DNA of 64,000 nt, taken from the NCBI GenBank assembly GCA_040399685.1, contig JBBART010000004.1, positions 62,001-126,000 on the forward strand, in the 5' to 3' direction. Under the pieces are notes generated by a model. It saw only the letters and a list, made by a program, of their open reading frames with translations. It was not told the DNA's origin and made no database searches. This document shows, in pieces, positions 35,585 through 45,038 of this stretch (position 1 is its first letter; each line of letters begins with the position of its first letter). This DNA is from CAIQQQ01 sp040399685 (lineage in GTDB: Bacteria > Pseudomonadota > Alphaproteobacteria > Acetobacterales > Acetobacteraceae). Both the position numbers and the translations under genes were made by a program.

Positions 35585-37891
35585 TTATTTCACCACGGCT
35601 TGATGGGCCGCGATGGTTGCGATGTCGACGATCTGGCTGACCGAGGCATCCATCGGCAGCAGTTGCACGGCATGCGCCAGTCCGATCAGCAACGGCCCGA
35701 TGGTGCCGCCGCCGCCCAGGCGAGGGGCGAGGCGCGACGTGATGTGGGACGAATGCAGGCCCGGCATCACCAGCACGTTGGCAGGGCCGGTCAGGCGGCA
35801 GAACGGATACAGCGCGCGATAGCTGGCATCGAGCGCCACGTCCGGGCTCATTTCGCCGTCGTATTCGAAATCCACGCCCAGGGCATCGAGCAGCGCCACG
35901 GCTTCGCGCATGGCGTTGCCGGTCGGGTGCATCGGATTGCCGAAGGTGGAATGCGACAGCAGGGCCACGCGCGGCTCCTGGCCGAACTGTCGGGCGGCGG
36001 CGGCGGCGCCGATCACGATATCGGCCAGTTCCGAGGGGCTTGGCCGCTCATGGATCAGCGTGTCGGCGATGAAGATCGAGCGGCCCTGCTCGCCCAGCAT
36101 CAACGTCAGGCCGAAGGCGATGGCGCCGGGGGCGGTGTCGATGGCGTGGCCGATATCGTCCAGGCACACCGCAGCCGAGCGGGTGAGGCCCGTGACCATC
36201 GCGTCCGCGTCGCCGGTTGCCACCATGCAGGCGGCGAAGACGTTGCGGTCCTGGTTGACCATGCGCTGGCAGTCGCGCAGCAGCAGGCCCTGGCGTTGCA
36301 GGCGGCCATACAGGAATTCGGCATAGGCCGCGTTGCGGTGCGACAGGCGGGCGTTGTGGATCTCGATGCCGTCGGTGTTGCCCAGGCCGAGGGTGGCCAT
36401 GGTGCTGCGCACCCGGTCCTCGCGGCCGATCAGGATGGGCGTGCCGTAGCCGGCGTTGCGGTAGGCCACGGCGGCGCGGACGATCTTGGCTTCCTCGCCT
36501 TCGGCGAACACCACGCGGCGCGGGCTGGCGCGCACCCGCTCCATGATCGCATCCAGCGCGTTGGCGGTGGGGTCGAGCCGGCCGGACAGTTCACGGCCGT
36601 ATTTGCGCAGGTCGGCGATGGGCTTGCGGGCGACGCCGCTGTCCATGGCGGCCTTGGCGACGGCGGGCGACAGGCGCGAGATCAGGCGCGGGTCGAAGGC
36701 GTTCGGGATGATGTATTCCGGGCCGAACATCAGCCGCTTGCCGCCAACGGAGCCGGAGCCGGCGGTGGCCACCTCGTCCGGCACGTCTTCACGGGCGAGC
36801 TGGGCCAGGGCTTCGGCGGCGGCGATCTTCATCGCCTCGTTGATCGTGCTGGCGCGAACGTCGAGCGCACCGCGGAAGATGTAGGGGAAGCCGAGAACGT
36901 TGTTCACCTGGTTCGGGTAGTCCGAACGGCCGGTGGCGATGATGGCGTTGGGGCTGACGGCGCGGGCCTCTTCCGGGGTGATTTCCGGATCGGGGTTCGC
37001 CATGGCGAAGATGATCGGCTTGTCGGCCATCACGCCCACCATCTCAGGCGTCAAGGCGCCCTTGGCGGACAGGCCGAAGAAGGCGTCAGCGCCGACCAGC
37101 GCCTGGAACAGGGTGCGGGAATCGGTCTTGATGGCGTGGGCGGATTTCCACTGGTTCATGCCCTCGATGCGGCCCTGGTAGACCACGCCCTTGGTGTCGC
37201 ACAGGGTGATGTTCTGCGGATGGGCGCCCATGGCTTTGAGCAGCTCGACGCAGGCGATGGCGGCGGCACCGGCGCCGTTGACCACCAGCTTGACGGTTTT
37301 CAGCTCGCGGCCTGTCAGGAAGCAGGCGTTGATGAGGCCGGCAGCGGCCACGATGGCGGTGCCGTGCTGGTCGTCATGGAACACCGGGATGTCCATCAGC
37401 TCGCGCAGGCGCTGCTCGATGATGAAGCATTCCGGCGCCTTGATGTCTTCAAGGTTGATGCCGCCGAAGCTCGGCCCGAGATAGCGGACGCAGTTGACGA
37501 TGGCGTCCACGTCCTCGGTGTCGACGCAGAGGTCGATGCCGTCCACGTCTGCGAAGCGCTTGAACAGGGCGACCTTGCCCTCCATCACCGGCTTCGAGGC
37601 GAGGGCGCCGAGATTGCCCAGGCCGAGCACGGCGGTGCCGTTGGAGACCACGGCCACCATGTTGCCCTTGGTGGTGTAGTCATAGGCGAGGGCTGGGTCG
37701 CGGAAGATGTGCAGGCAGGGCTCGGCCACGCCGGGCGAATAGGCCAGACTGAGATCGCGTGCGGTCAGGATGGGCTTGGAGATGCGCGTCTCCAGCTTGC
37801 CGGGCCGGCCAGAGCTGTGGAGCGCCAGCGCTTCCTCAGCCGAGACCCGGGTTGTGCGGGAATCGTGCGGTTCGCTGGTGCCGTCTGCCAT
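35585..37891 (-). CDS. maeB: NADP-dependent malic enzyme with phosphotransacetylase-like domain
   Basis: The 768-residue protein has the MaeB fusion layout. Residues 1 to about 430 are the malic enzyme: YSPGVAEPCLHIF, VDGIDLCVDTEDVDAIV, PVFHDDQHGTAIVAAAGL and the nucleotide site VVNGAGAAAIACVELL. The C-terminal 330 residues form a phosphate acetyltransferase-like domain (RRVVFAEGEEAKIVRAA, ending in VSQIVDIATIAAHQAV) that is usually regulatory. It converts malate to pyruvate, CO2 and NADPH. The ATG at 37891 follows AAGGA. It is divergent from mutS. Confidence 0.95.
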   Translation of the reverse strand: MADGTSEPHDSRTTRVSAEEALALHSSGRPGKLETRISKPILTARDLSLAYSPGVAEPCLHIFRDPALAYDYTTKGNMVAVVSNGTAVLGLGNLGALASKPVMEGKVALFKRFADVDGIDLCVDTEDVDAIVNCVRYLGPSFGGINLEDIKAPECFIIEQRLRELMDIPVFHDDQHGTAIVAAAGLINACFLTGRELKTVKLVVNGAGAAAIACVELLKAMGAHPQNITLCDTKGVVYQGRIEGMNQWKSAHAIKTDSRTLFQALVGADAFFGLSAKGALTPEMVGVMADKPIIFAMANPDPEITPEEARAVSPNAIIATGRSDYPNQVNNVLGFPYIFRGALDVRASTINEAMKIAAAEALAQLAREDVPDEVATAGSGSVGGKRLMFGPEYIIPNAFDPRLISRLSPAVAKAAMDSGVARKPIADLRKYGRELSGRLDPTANALDAIMERVRASPRRVVFAEGEEAKIVRAAVAYRNAGYGTPILIGREDRVRSTMATLGLGNTDGIEIHNARLSHRNAAYAEFLYGRLQRQGLLLRDCQRMVNQDRNVFAACMVATGDADAMVTGLTRSAAVCLDDIGHAIDTAPGAIAFGLTLMLGEQGRSIFIADTLIHERPSPSELADIVIGAAAAARQFGQEPRVALLSHSTFGNPMHPTGNAMREAVALLDALGVDFEYDGEMSPDVALDASYRALYPFCRLTGPANVLVMPGLHSSHITSRLAPRLGGGGTIGPLLIGLAHAVQLLPMDASVSQIVDIATIAAHQAVVK

Positions 37892-38000
37892 GCTGGTTTT
37901 TCCTTGGTATGCGTTTCCTGAGCTCGCATCGTGACAATGGATTGAAGCCGGGGCAACCCAGCCGCTTCGCAGGTGCGGTCTGCTTCTATAAAGGGTGGAT

Positions 38001-40616
38001 ATGAAACCAGCCAAAGCGCCTGTCCTTCCCGAAACCAGCACGACGCCGGTGGCCACGCCCGCCATGGCGCAATGGTTCGCGCTGAAGGCCGAAAACCCGG
38101 ATGCGCTGCTGTTTTTCCGGATGGGCGATTTCTATGAAATGTTCTTCGAAGATGCAGATGCGGCCACGGCGGCATTGGATATCGCGCTCACCCATCGTGG
38201 GGAGTACGACGGCAAGCCGATCCAGATGTGCGGCGTGCCGGTGCATGCCGCAGATGCCTATCTGGCGCGGCTGATCCGGCGCGGCTTTCGCGTGGCGGTG
38301 GGCGAGCAGATGGAAGACCCCAAGCTGCGCGTGGGCAAGGCGCCGATCCGCCGCGCCGTGGTGCGGCTGGTGACGCCGGGCACCTTGACCGAGGAGACGC
38401 TGCTGGAGGCCGGGCGCCCCAATCTGCTGGCGGGGCTGGTGGTAGAGGCCGGCCGGGTGGGGGCGGCGTGGCTGGATATGTCCACCGGGCTGTTCGAGAC
38501 GCAGGATCTGGCGCAGGGAGGGGTTGCCAGCCTGCTCGGGCGGCTGGACCCGGCGGAGATTCTGGCGCTGGGCGAGTTCGACCTGGGCGAGCACGTGGCG
38601 CGTCGGACGCCGGATGCCATCGCGCCCAACGCCGTCACGTCGCGCATTCGGTTGTCGGCGGCGTTTGGGGCGGCGAGCCTGGACGCGTTCGGCACATTCA
38701 CCGACGGCGAGGCGCGGGCGGCGGCCATGCTGCTGGATTATGTGAGTCTGACCCAGGCTGGTCAGATGCCGCGACTGTCCCGCCCGGTGCCGCAGGGCGA
38801 GGCGGGGCGTTTGGAATTGGATGCCGCCACCCGCGCCAGCCTGGAAATCGGCCGCGCGCGGGATGGCGGGGTGGCGCACACGTTGCTCGCCAGCGTGCAG
38901 CGCACGCTGACCGCCGCTGGCAGCCGGCGGATGGCGGAGATTTTGGGAAGTCCGCTGACTGATGTGGCTGCCATTGGCCATCGGCAGGATGGCTGGAGCT
39001 GGATGCTGGCCAATCCGGATGCGACGCGCGACATCCGCGCCGCCTTGCGCGGAGTGCCGGACATGGCGCGTGCGTTGGGGCGGTTGTCGCTTGGGCGTGG
39101 CGGACCGCGTGATCTGGTGGCGTTGCGGATCGGCATGGCGGCGTCCGCACGGGTGGCCGAGGCGATGGACGGGCCGTTGCCGTTGGTGCTGGCCGAGGCC
39201 CGGGCTGCGCTTTCGGTGTTGCCGGCGCTGCAAGACCGGCTGGCGGCGGCGTTGGCCGATCCGTCGCCGTTGCGGCTGGACGATTCGGCGATTGCCGCCG
39301 GGTTCGACGGCGAGTTGGACGCGCACCGGGCGTTGCGCGACGATAGCAGGCGCGTGATCGCCACGATGCAACTGGATTTCGCCCAGCGGTTCGGCGTGGC
39401 CAGCCTCAAGATCAAGCACCACGCCCAGCTTGGCTACATCATCGAGGCGCCGGCGGTGGCGGTGGAGAAATTGCAGGCCCAGCCGGCGCTGACGCTGCGC
39501 CAGGGCATGGCCAACGGGGCGCGCTTCACCACGCCGGAACTGTCCGATCTCGACCGCCGGATCACCGAGGCCGCCGATCTGGCTTCGGCGCGGGTGCGGG
39601 TGGTGTTCGCGCATCTGGTGGCCGAGGCGCTGGCGGAGGGCGAGGCGCTGGCCGCCTGTGCCGACGCGCTGGCGCAGATCGACGTGGCGCAATCCGCCGC
39701 GAAATTGGCCGAACCCGGGACGTGGTGCCGTCCGGTTCTGTCCGACGATACCGCCTTTGCCATCAAGGCCGGGCGGCATCCGGTGGTGGAGGCGGCGATT
39801 GCCGGGCAGGCGGCGTTCGTGCCGAACGATTGCACGCTGGCGCCGGAATGCCGGGTGCTGTTGCTGACAGGGCCGAACATGGCCGGTAAATCGACGTTCC
39901 TGCGGCAGAACGCGCTGATTGTGGTGTTGGCGCAAGCCGGGCTACCGGTGCCGGCGGCGTCTGCGCGCATCGGGGTGGTGGACCGGCTGTTCTCCCGCGT
40001 GGGCGCCGCCGATGACCTGGCGCGCGGGCGCAGCACGTTCATGGTGGAAATGACGGAGACCGCCTCCATCCTGCACCAGGCCGGGCCGCGTTCGCTGGTG
40101 GTGGTGGACGAGATCGGGCGGGGAACGGCCACGCTGGACGGGCTGGCGATTGCGTGGGCGGTGCTGGAGCAGCTGCACAATGCCGTGCGCTGCCGGACGA
40201 TCTTTGCCACCCATTTCCATGAACTGAGCCAGTTGTCCGGCGAAATGCCGAATTTGGCCCCGCACGCCATGCGGGTGCGTGAATGGCGCGGCGATGTGGT
40301 TTTTCTGCACGAGGTGGCGGCAGGGGCGGCCGGGCGCAGCTGGGGCGTGCATGTGGCGCGGCTCGCGGGGGTGCCGTTGCCGGTGGTCAAACGCGCCGGA
40401 CAGCTGCTTGCCTCCCTGGAAGACCGCGCCGGACGGCTGACCGACGCGGCCAGCCTGCCCCTGTTTGCGGTGGCCCCGGCAGCAGCGCCGGAGCCGGTGG
40501 CAGACCCGATTCATTCCGCGATCGAGGCGCTGGACCCCGATCAGATGAGCCCGCGTGACGCTTTGGACTCAATCTATCGTCTACAGGCGCTATTACGTTC
40601 CGGAATGTCGGACTAA
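38001..40616 (+). CDS. mutS: DNA mismatch repair protein MutS
   Basis: The 871-residue protein recognises mismatches. The Phe-x-Glu reading motif is present (GDFYEMF, Phe44 and Glu46). Walker A is GPNMAGKST at about residues 624-632, followed by DEIGRGTATLDGLAIAWAVL and the ATPase signature THFHELSQL. A dimerisation tail ends LLRSGMSD. The ATG at 38001 is chosen over a GTG at 37995. It is followed after nine bases by glnD, an order seen in other alphaproteobacteria. Confidence 0.97.
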   Translation: MKPAKAPVLPETSTTPVATPAMAQWFALKAENPDALLFFRMGDFYEMFFEDADAATAALDIALTHRGEYDGKPIQMCGVPVHAADAYLARLIRRGFRVAVGEQMEDPKLRVGKAPIRRAVVRLVTPGTLTEETLLEAGRPNLLAGLVVEAGRVGAAWLDMSTGLFETQDLAQGGVASLLGRLDPAEILALGEFDLGEHVARRTPDAIAPNAVTSRIRLSAAFGAASLDAFGTFTDGEARAAAMLLDYVSLTQAGQMPRLSRPVPQGEAGRLELDAATRASLEIGRARDGGVAHTLLASVQRTLTAAGSRRMAEILGSPLTDVAAIGHRQDGWSWMLANPDATRDIRAALRGVPDMARALGRLSLGRGGPRDLVALRIGMAASARVAEAMDGPLPLVLAEARAALSVLPALQDRLAAALADPSPLRLDDSAIAAGFDGELDAHRALRDDSRRVIATMQLDFAQRFGVASLKIKHHAQLGYIIEAPAVAVEKLQAQPALTLRQGMANGARFTTPELSDLDRRITEAADLASARVRVVFAHLVAEALAEGEALAACADALAQIDVAQSAAKLAEPGTWCRPVLSDDTAFAIKAGRHPVVEAAIAGQAAFVPNDCTLAPECRVLLLTGPNMAGKSTFLRQNALIVVLAQAGLPVPAASARIGVVDRLFSRVGAADDLARGRSTFMVEMTETASILHQAGPRSLVVVDEIGRGTATLDGLAIAWAVLEQLHNAVRCRTIFATHFHELSQLSGEMPNLAPHAMRVREWRGDVVFLHEVAAGAAGRSWGVHVARLAGVPLPVVKRAGQLLASLEDRAGRLTDAASLPLFAVAPAAAPEPVADPIHSAIEALDPDQMSPRDALDSIYRLQALLRSGMSD

Positions 40617-40625
40617 CATCGCACA

Positions 40626-43433
40626 ATGTTGGCCCCGACCCCCCTGCCGCGCGCCTCTCAGGCCGCCACCGCCCTGCTCCACGAGGCGCTTGCCGCGTTG
40701 TGCTTCGATGTCGCAAGCCCGGCGCCGCGTGATGCGGCGCTTGGGGTGTTCCGACGCCATCTTTTGCGGATCCAGCATGATGTGCAGGAGAATTTCGAGC
40801 AGGGCGTGCTCACGGGCCTGCCCGCTGCCCGGCGGCTGGCGCGGCTGACCGATGGGTTGATCGAGACGCTGCATGCCTATTCCACCGAGATCCACGGTGC
40901 GCCGCCGGGCCTCGCTGTGGCGGCGACCGGCGGTTATGGCCGGCAGGTTCTGGCGCCGTTCAGCGATATCGATCTGCTGTTCCTCACGCCGGCCGAGCCT
41001 GACCCGAAGATGCTGCGCGTGGTTGAGTTCATGCTGTATTTCCTCTGGGATCTCGGCCTGAAAGTGGGCCATGCCACCCGCTCGGTGGCCGATTGCCTGA
41101 CGGAGGCGGATTTTGACGCCACCGTGCGCACCTCGCTGCTGGATGCGCGGCTGCTGGCCGGGGATGCGGTGCTGTATGCCGATTTCGCTGCCCAGTTCGA
41201 AGCCAGCCGGGTTGGCCGCACCGCCACCTTCCTGGCCGCCAAGCAGGCCGAGCGCGACATGCGACATCGCCGCTACGGCGACAGCCCGTTCGTGGTGGAG
41301 CCGAACATCAAGGAAGGTCGCGGCGGATTGCGCGACCTGCAGACGCTGTATTGGCTGGCGCGCTCGATCTATGGCGTGCGCACCATTCTGGAATTGTCGG
41401 ACCCGCACGGGCCGGCGGCGGGGATCATCACCGTCATCGAAGCGCGCATGGCGCTGCGAAGCTGGGACTTCCTGTGGTCGCTGCGGTTCCATTTGCATTA
41501 CGTGGCCGGGCGCGCCGAGGACCGGCTGACATTCGACCTGCAACCGGTGGTCGGCGCCCGCATGGGCTATACCCGCCATGGCCGCCAGGACGGGGTGGAG
41601 CGGTTCATGCGCCACTATTTCCTCACGGCGCGGGAAGTCACGCGGCTGACGCATGTGCTGGAGCCGGCGCTGATCCGCGCGGCGCTTGGCCCGCCGGCCT
41701 TGGCGTCGCAAGCCGATGCGGGCCTCATCGCAGGTGGCTTTGTGCTGGCGGACGGCCAGTTGCTTCTGGCCAAGGGGCGGGATTTCAAGGACGACCCGAT
41801 CCTGATGCTGCGCATTCTGCGGGAGGCGCGGGATCGCGACCTGCGGCTGCATCCGCTGGCGATGCGCGCACTGATCCGCAACGAGCGACGGGCGATCGCG
41901 TTGCGCGGAAATCCGGAAGCCTCCGCGATTTTCATGGACCTTCTGTGCGGACGCGACGCCGAGCATAATCGCGCCGATGGCGCGCGGTGGATGAAGATCC
42001 TCAACGAAACCGGCTTCTTGGGCCGCTTCATTCCCGATTGGGCCCGCATCGTGGGCCAGATGCAGTTCGACACCTATCATGTGTTCACCGTGGATGAGCA
42101 CACGATCGAGGCGATCCGGGTGCTGAACACCCTTGAGCGCGGCGAATTGTCGGATATCGCGCCGGTGGCCTCGGGCCTCGTCGATCACCTGCAATCGCGC
42201 CGGGCGCTGTATATGGCGGCCTTGCTGCATGACATCGCCAAGGGCCGTGGCGGCGATCATTCCGAACTGGGCGCCGAACTGGCGCTGGAGGTCTGTCCGG
42301 CGCTGGGCCTGTCGGCGGAGGAGACCGAGACCGTGTCGTGGCTGGTGCTGCATCACCTCATGCTCAGCCAGACCGCGTTCAAGCGCGACATCGACGACCC
42401 CAAGACCATTCTGGATCTGGCCGACACCATCCAGTCGCCGGAGCGTCTGCGCCTGCTGCTGGTGCTGACAGTGGCCGATATGCGCGCTGTGTCGGCCAAG
42501 GTGTGGAACGGCTGGAAGGCCACGTTGCTGCGTGAGTTGTTCGCCCGCGTGGCCGAGGTTCTGGCCGGCGGCCTGGCGACCACCGAACGCGATGTGCGCG
42601 TGGCGCGGGCCAAGGACGCCGCGGCGAGCCTGCTGCCGGATTGGACCGAGGTTGATCTGGAGCATTTCCAGGCGCTCGGCTACGGCAGTTATTGGCTGTC
42701 GTTCGACCCGGAGACCCATGCCCGTCACGCCAGCCTTGTGCGTGATGCGGAGCGCCGCAAGGCGCCGCTGACGGTGGAAACCCAGCCGCTGCCGGCCCGT
42801 GCGGTGACGGAAGTGATGGTCTATGCGGCCGACCATGCCGGCCTGTTCAGCCGCATCGCCGGCGCCCTGGCCGTGGCTGGCGCTTCGATTGTGGATGCGC
42901 GCATTCACACGCTGACGAACGGCATGGCGCTGGACACGTTCTGGATTCAGGACGCCGCCGGTGGCGCATTCGATGCGCCGCATCGTCTTGCACGGCTGTC
43001 CGTGCTGATCGAGCAGGCGCTGTCCGGGCGGCTGCGTCTGTCGGCCGAGATCCGCAAGGTGTCGCAGGCGCTGATCGGCCGCCGCATGCGCGCCATTCAT
43101 GTGCCGCCGCGCGTGGTGATCGATAACCGTGCGAGCAACACCTATACCGTTCTGGAAGTGAACGGCCGCGACCGGCCCGGGTTGCTGCATGACGTGACAG
43201 CGGCGATCAGTGAGGCCGGACTTCAGATCGCGTCGGCGCACGTGACCACCTATGGCGTGCGGGCAGTGGACGTCTTCTATGTGAAGGACGTGTTCGGCCT
43301 GAAGATCGAGAATGACCGCAAGCTGGCCCAATTGCGGGATTCGCTGCTGGAGGCGCTGACGTCGCCAGACGACGCGGTTCCGGTGCCGGTTGTCATTCCT
43401 GTGAAGAAACGGCGTCGCGTCGTCGAAACCTGA
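40626..43433 (+). CDS. glnD: PII uridylyltransferase / uridylyl-removing enzyme
   Basis: The 935-residue bifunctional enzyme modifies and demodifies PII in response to glutamine. The nucleotidyltransferase motif is GGYGRQVLAPFSDIDLL at residues 102-118. The HD hydrolase site begins at HDIAKGRGGDHSELGAEL, about residue 535. Two ACT domains close the protein (VYAADHAGLFSRIAGALAVA and VNGRDRPGLLHDVTAAISEA). It is likely cotranscribed with mutS. In many relatives murJ follows glnD, but here a glycosyltransferase gene does. Confidence 0.96.
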   Translation: MLAPTPLPRASQAATALLHEALAALCFDVASPAPRDAALGVFRRHLLRIQHDVQENFEQGVLTGLPAARRLARLTDGLIETLHAYSTEIHGAPPGLAVAATGGYGRQVLAPFSDIDLLFLTPAEPDPKMLRVVEFMLYFLWDLGLKVGHATRSVADCLTEADFDATVRTSLLDARLLAGDAVLYADFAAQFEASRVGRTATFLAAKQAERDMRHRRYGDSPFVVEPNIKEGRGGLRDLQTLYWLARSIYGVRTILELSDPHGPAAGIITVIEARMALRSWDFLWSLRFHLHYVAGRAEDRLTFDLQPVVGARMGYTRHGRQDGVERFMRHYFLTAREVTRLTHVLEPALIRAALGPPALASQADAGLIAGGFVLADGQLLLAKGRDFKDDPILMLRILREARDRDLRLHPLAMRALIRNERRAIALRGNPEASAIFMDLLCGRDAEHNRADGARWMKILNETGFLGRFIPDWARIVGQMQFDTYHVFTVDEHTIEAIRVLNTLERGELSDIAPVASGLVDHLQSRRALYMAALLHDIAKGRGGDHSELGAELALEVCPALGLSAEETETVSWLVLHHLMLSQTAFKRDIDDPKTILDLADTIQSPERLRLLLVLTVADMRAVSAKVWNGWKATLLRELFARVAEVLAGGLATTERDVRVARAKDAAASLLPDWTEVDLEHFQALGYGSYWLSFDPETHARHASLVRDAERRKAPLTVETQPLPARAVTEVMVYAADHAGLFSRIAGALAVAGASIVDARIHTLTNGMALDTFWIQDAAGGAFDAPHRLARLSVLIEQALSGRLRLSAEIRKVSQALIGRRMRAIHVPPRVVIDNRASNTYTVLEVNGRDRPGLLHDVTAAISEAGLQIASAHVTTYGVRAVDVFYVKDVFGLKIENDRKLAQLRDSLLEALTSPDDAVPVPVVIPVKKRRRVVET

Positions 43434-43463
43434 ATGTGAGCTGGTTTTCCAGGTGAGGCGAAT

Positions 43464-45020
43464 ATGATTAATCGTGCTGCGACACTGGCGCTTGTTCGCG
43501 CGACGCGCCAGACGGATGTGTTTGCTGAGCTGGAAGCAGCGAAGGCGGGCATTGCCGCTGGAAATATGTTGGCCCAGCATCTTCGTCACACGGCCTGGCT
43601 CCACGCGGCCTGCGAAGATTTTTCGGCCGCCGAGGCGTGTCTGCGACGTGCGCAAGGCTGCGCCGACGATCGGGGAGAGGCGTTTTTTGCCGCTGGCCTG
43701 CTGCGGTTGACCTGCGATGACTCACGCGCCGCGCGTGCCTGTTTCATCGCGGCGGCGCGCGCGCTTTTTCCACCGGGCGCTGACCAGGACAGAATATGCG
43801 CCGAGCTTGCGGCCTATGATCCGAAGATCAACCGGTTTTCGGCGTTATCGATTTTCTATGATTTTTTCAGCAACGCGTTCTGTTGCTTCCTGCTGGTTCG
43901 GCCGGTGCTGCCTGCCGAGCACCAGTCCTATGAATTCTGCGTCAGCCGCACCTGCATTCATCTGGGCCTGTCACAGGCGACGATGAATCTGCTGGAGGTC
44001 GATCATCGCGTGAACGGATCGAGCCTCTGGTATCACGCCAATTCCGGCCATTTCTGCTGGCTGCAAGGCCAGCGCGCAGCGGCCGATGCCCATTACGCAC
44101 AGGCGCGGATGCTGTCTGACCAGGGCCGGCTGACGCCCTATCACGTCAATTGCGGCGTTCTGGCCTGGCTTGATCTGGCGACGGTGGAGGGATTGCTGCG
44201 GGGCGAGCCGGCGCAGCGGGCTATTTCCACCCACGATTGGGCCTATTGCTGGGCCGATGCGGCGCCGCGTGACCTGGTTGTTGTTGTTGGGTGCGACAGT
44301 GGCTATTTCCGGTTTTTTCCGAAATTCCTGCTGTCCGTGATCCAGTCGCATGCGGCGAGTGCCGAGGGTCAGCGCGTGGCGGTGCATTGCCATCTGGCGG
44401 ATGCGACGGATGAACAGATCCAGTTCCTCCAGCGGATCGGCGCCGAAGTGTCGCAGGCGGGTGGGGCGGTGCTGCTGTCCTATTCAACGAACGCGGCACA
44501 GTTCAAAGACCGGAGCTATTACACCTGCCTTCGGTTCCTGGCCTTGCCGGAGATCCTGTCGCATTACCAATGCCCGGCGTTGGTGATGGATATCGACAGT
44601 ATTTTGGATATCGGGTTTTTCAAAACCTATGACGCGATGAAATCCTGCGATTTCGCGCTGCGCATGTATTCCTTCAGCCCCGAAACCTGGAAGCAGTTGG
44701 GCGATGAGCCGTGGTCGATCGGCGCACATCCGACCTATCTGTCCGCCACGGCGATTGGCCAGCGTTTCGCGGCGTTTATCAGCGCCTATATCTGCAAGGC
44801 CTATGACCCGGCCCACGTCACCAACTGGACGATTGACCAGTGCGCCATCGCCCAGGCGTACGACCTGATCGTGCGCCGCGCGCCGGCGGCAAGCGTGCTC
44901 AATCTGGCGTTTTCGCCGTCGATTTCGCATCTTCCAAGCGGCAGCAAGGATGATTTCCTGGTCGAAGGCGGGCTGGTTGATTTCGCCAATTTTTCTGGTC
45001 TGGCGGCGCTGGGCGGTTAG
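43464..45020 (+). CDS. TPR-like protein with GT-A glycosyltransferase domain
   Basis: The 518-residue protein has a helical, TPR-like N-terminal half (AWLHAACEDFSAAEACLRRA). Its C-terminal half looks like a GT-A (GT8-like) glycosyltransferase. That half starts near residue 268 (PRDLVVVVGCDSGYFRFFP) and contains a DxD at Asp376-Asp378 (ALVMDIDSILD) preceded by YYTCLRFLALPEIL. The NWTIDQCAIAQAYDL stretch resembles the late region of GT8 enzymes. It probably transfers a sugar in the cytoplasm; acceptor and donor are unknown. GAGG precedes the ATG. It is convergent with a large glycosyltransferase gene and shares its terminator. Confidence 0.6.
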   Translation: MINRAATLALVRATRQTDVFAELEAAKAGIAAGNMLAQHLRHTAWLHAACEDFSAAEACLRRAQGCADDRGEAFFAAGLLRLTCDDSRAARACFIAAARALFPPGADQDRICAELAAYDPKINRFSALSIFYDFFSNAFCCFLLVRPVLPAEHQSYEFCVSRTCIHLGLSQATMNLLEVDHRVNGSSLWYHANSGHFCWLQGQRAAADAHYAQARMLSDQGRLTPYHVNCGVLAWLDLATVEGLLRGEPAQRAISTHDWAYCWADAAPRDLVVVVGCDSGYFRFFPKFLLSVIQSHAASAEGQRVAVHCHLADATDEQIQFLQRIGAEVSQAGGAVLLSYSTNAAQFKDRSYYTCLRFLALPEILSHYQCPALVMDIDSILDIGFFKTYDAMKSCDFALRMYSFSPETWKQLGDEPWSIGAHPTYLSATAIGQRFAAFISAYICKAYDPAHVTNWTIDQCAIAQAYDLIVRRAPAASVLNLAFSPSISHLPSGSKDDFLVEGGLVDFANFSGLAALGG

Positions 45021-45038
45021 AACGATCTAACCGCCCAG
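45009..45038. terminator. bidirectional terminator containing both stop codons
   Basis: CTGGGCGGTTAGA and TCTAACCGCCCAG form a perfect 13-bp stem with an ACGA loop. The TAG stops of the two convergent glycosyltransferase genes lie within the stem, so each arm encodes the last residues (LGG) of one protein. Confidence 0.7.

Noticed and set aside
35375..37921. 848-codon plus-strand frame opposite maeB
   Set aside because: It is a shadow of maeB, with no domain similarity.
40593..43655. 1020-codon antisense frame opposite glnD
   Set aside because: glnD is certain from its motifs; the opposite frame is an artefact of high third-position GC.
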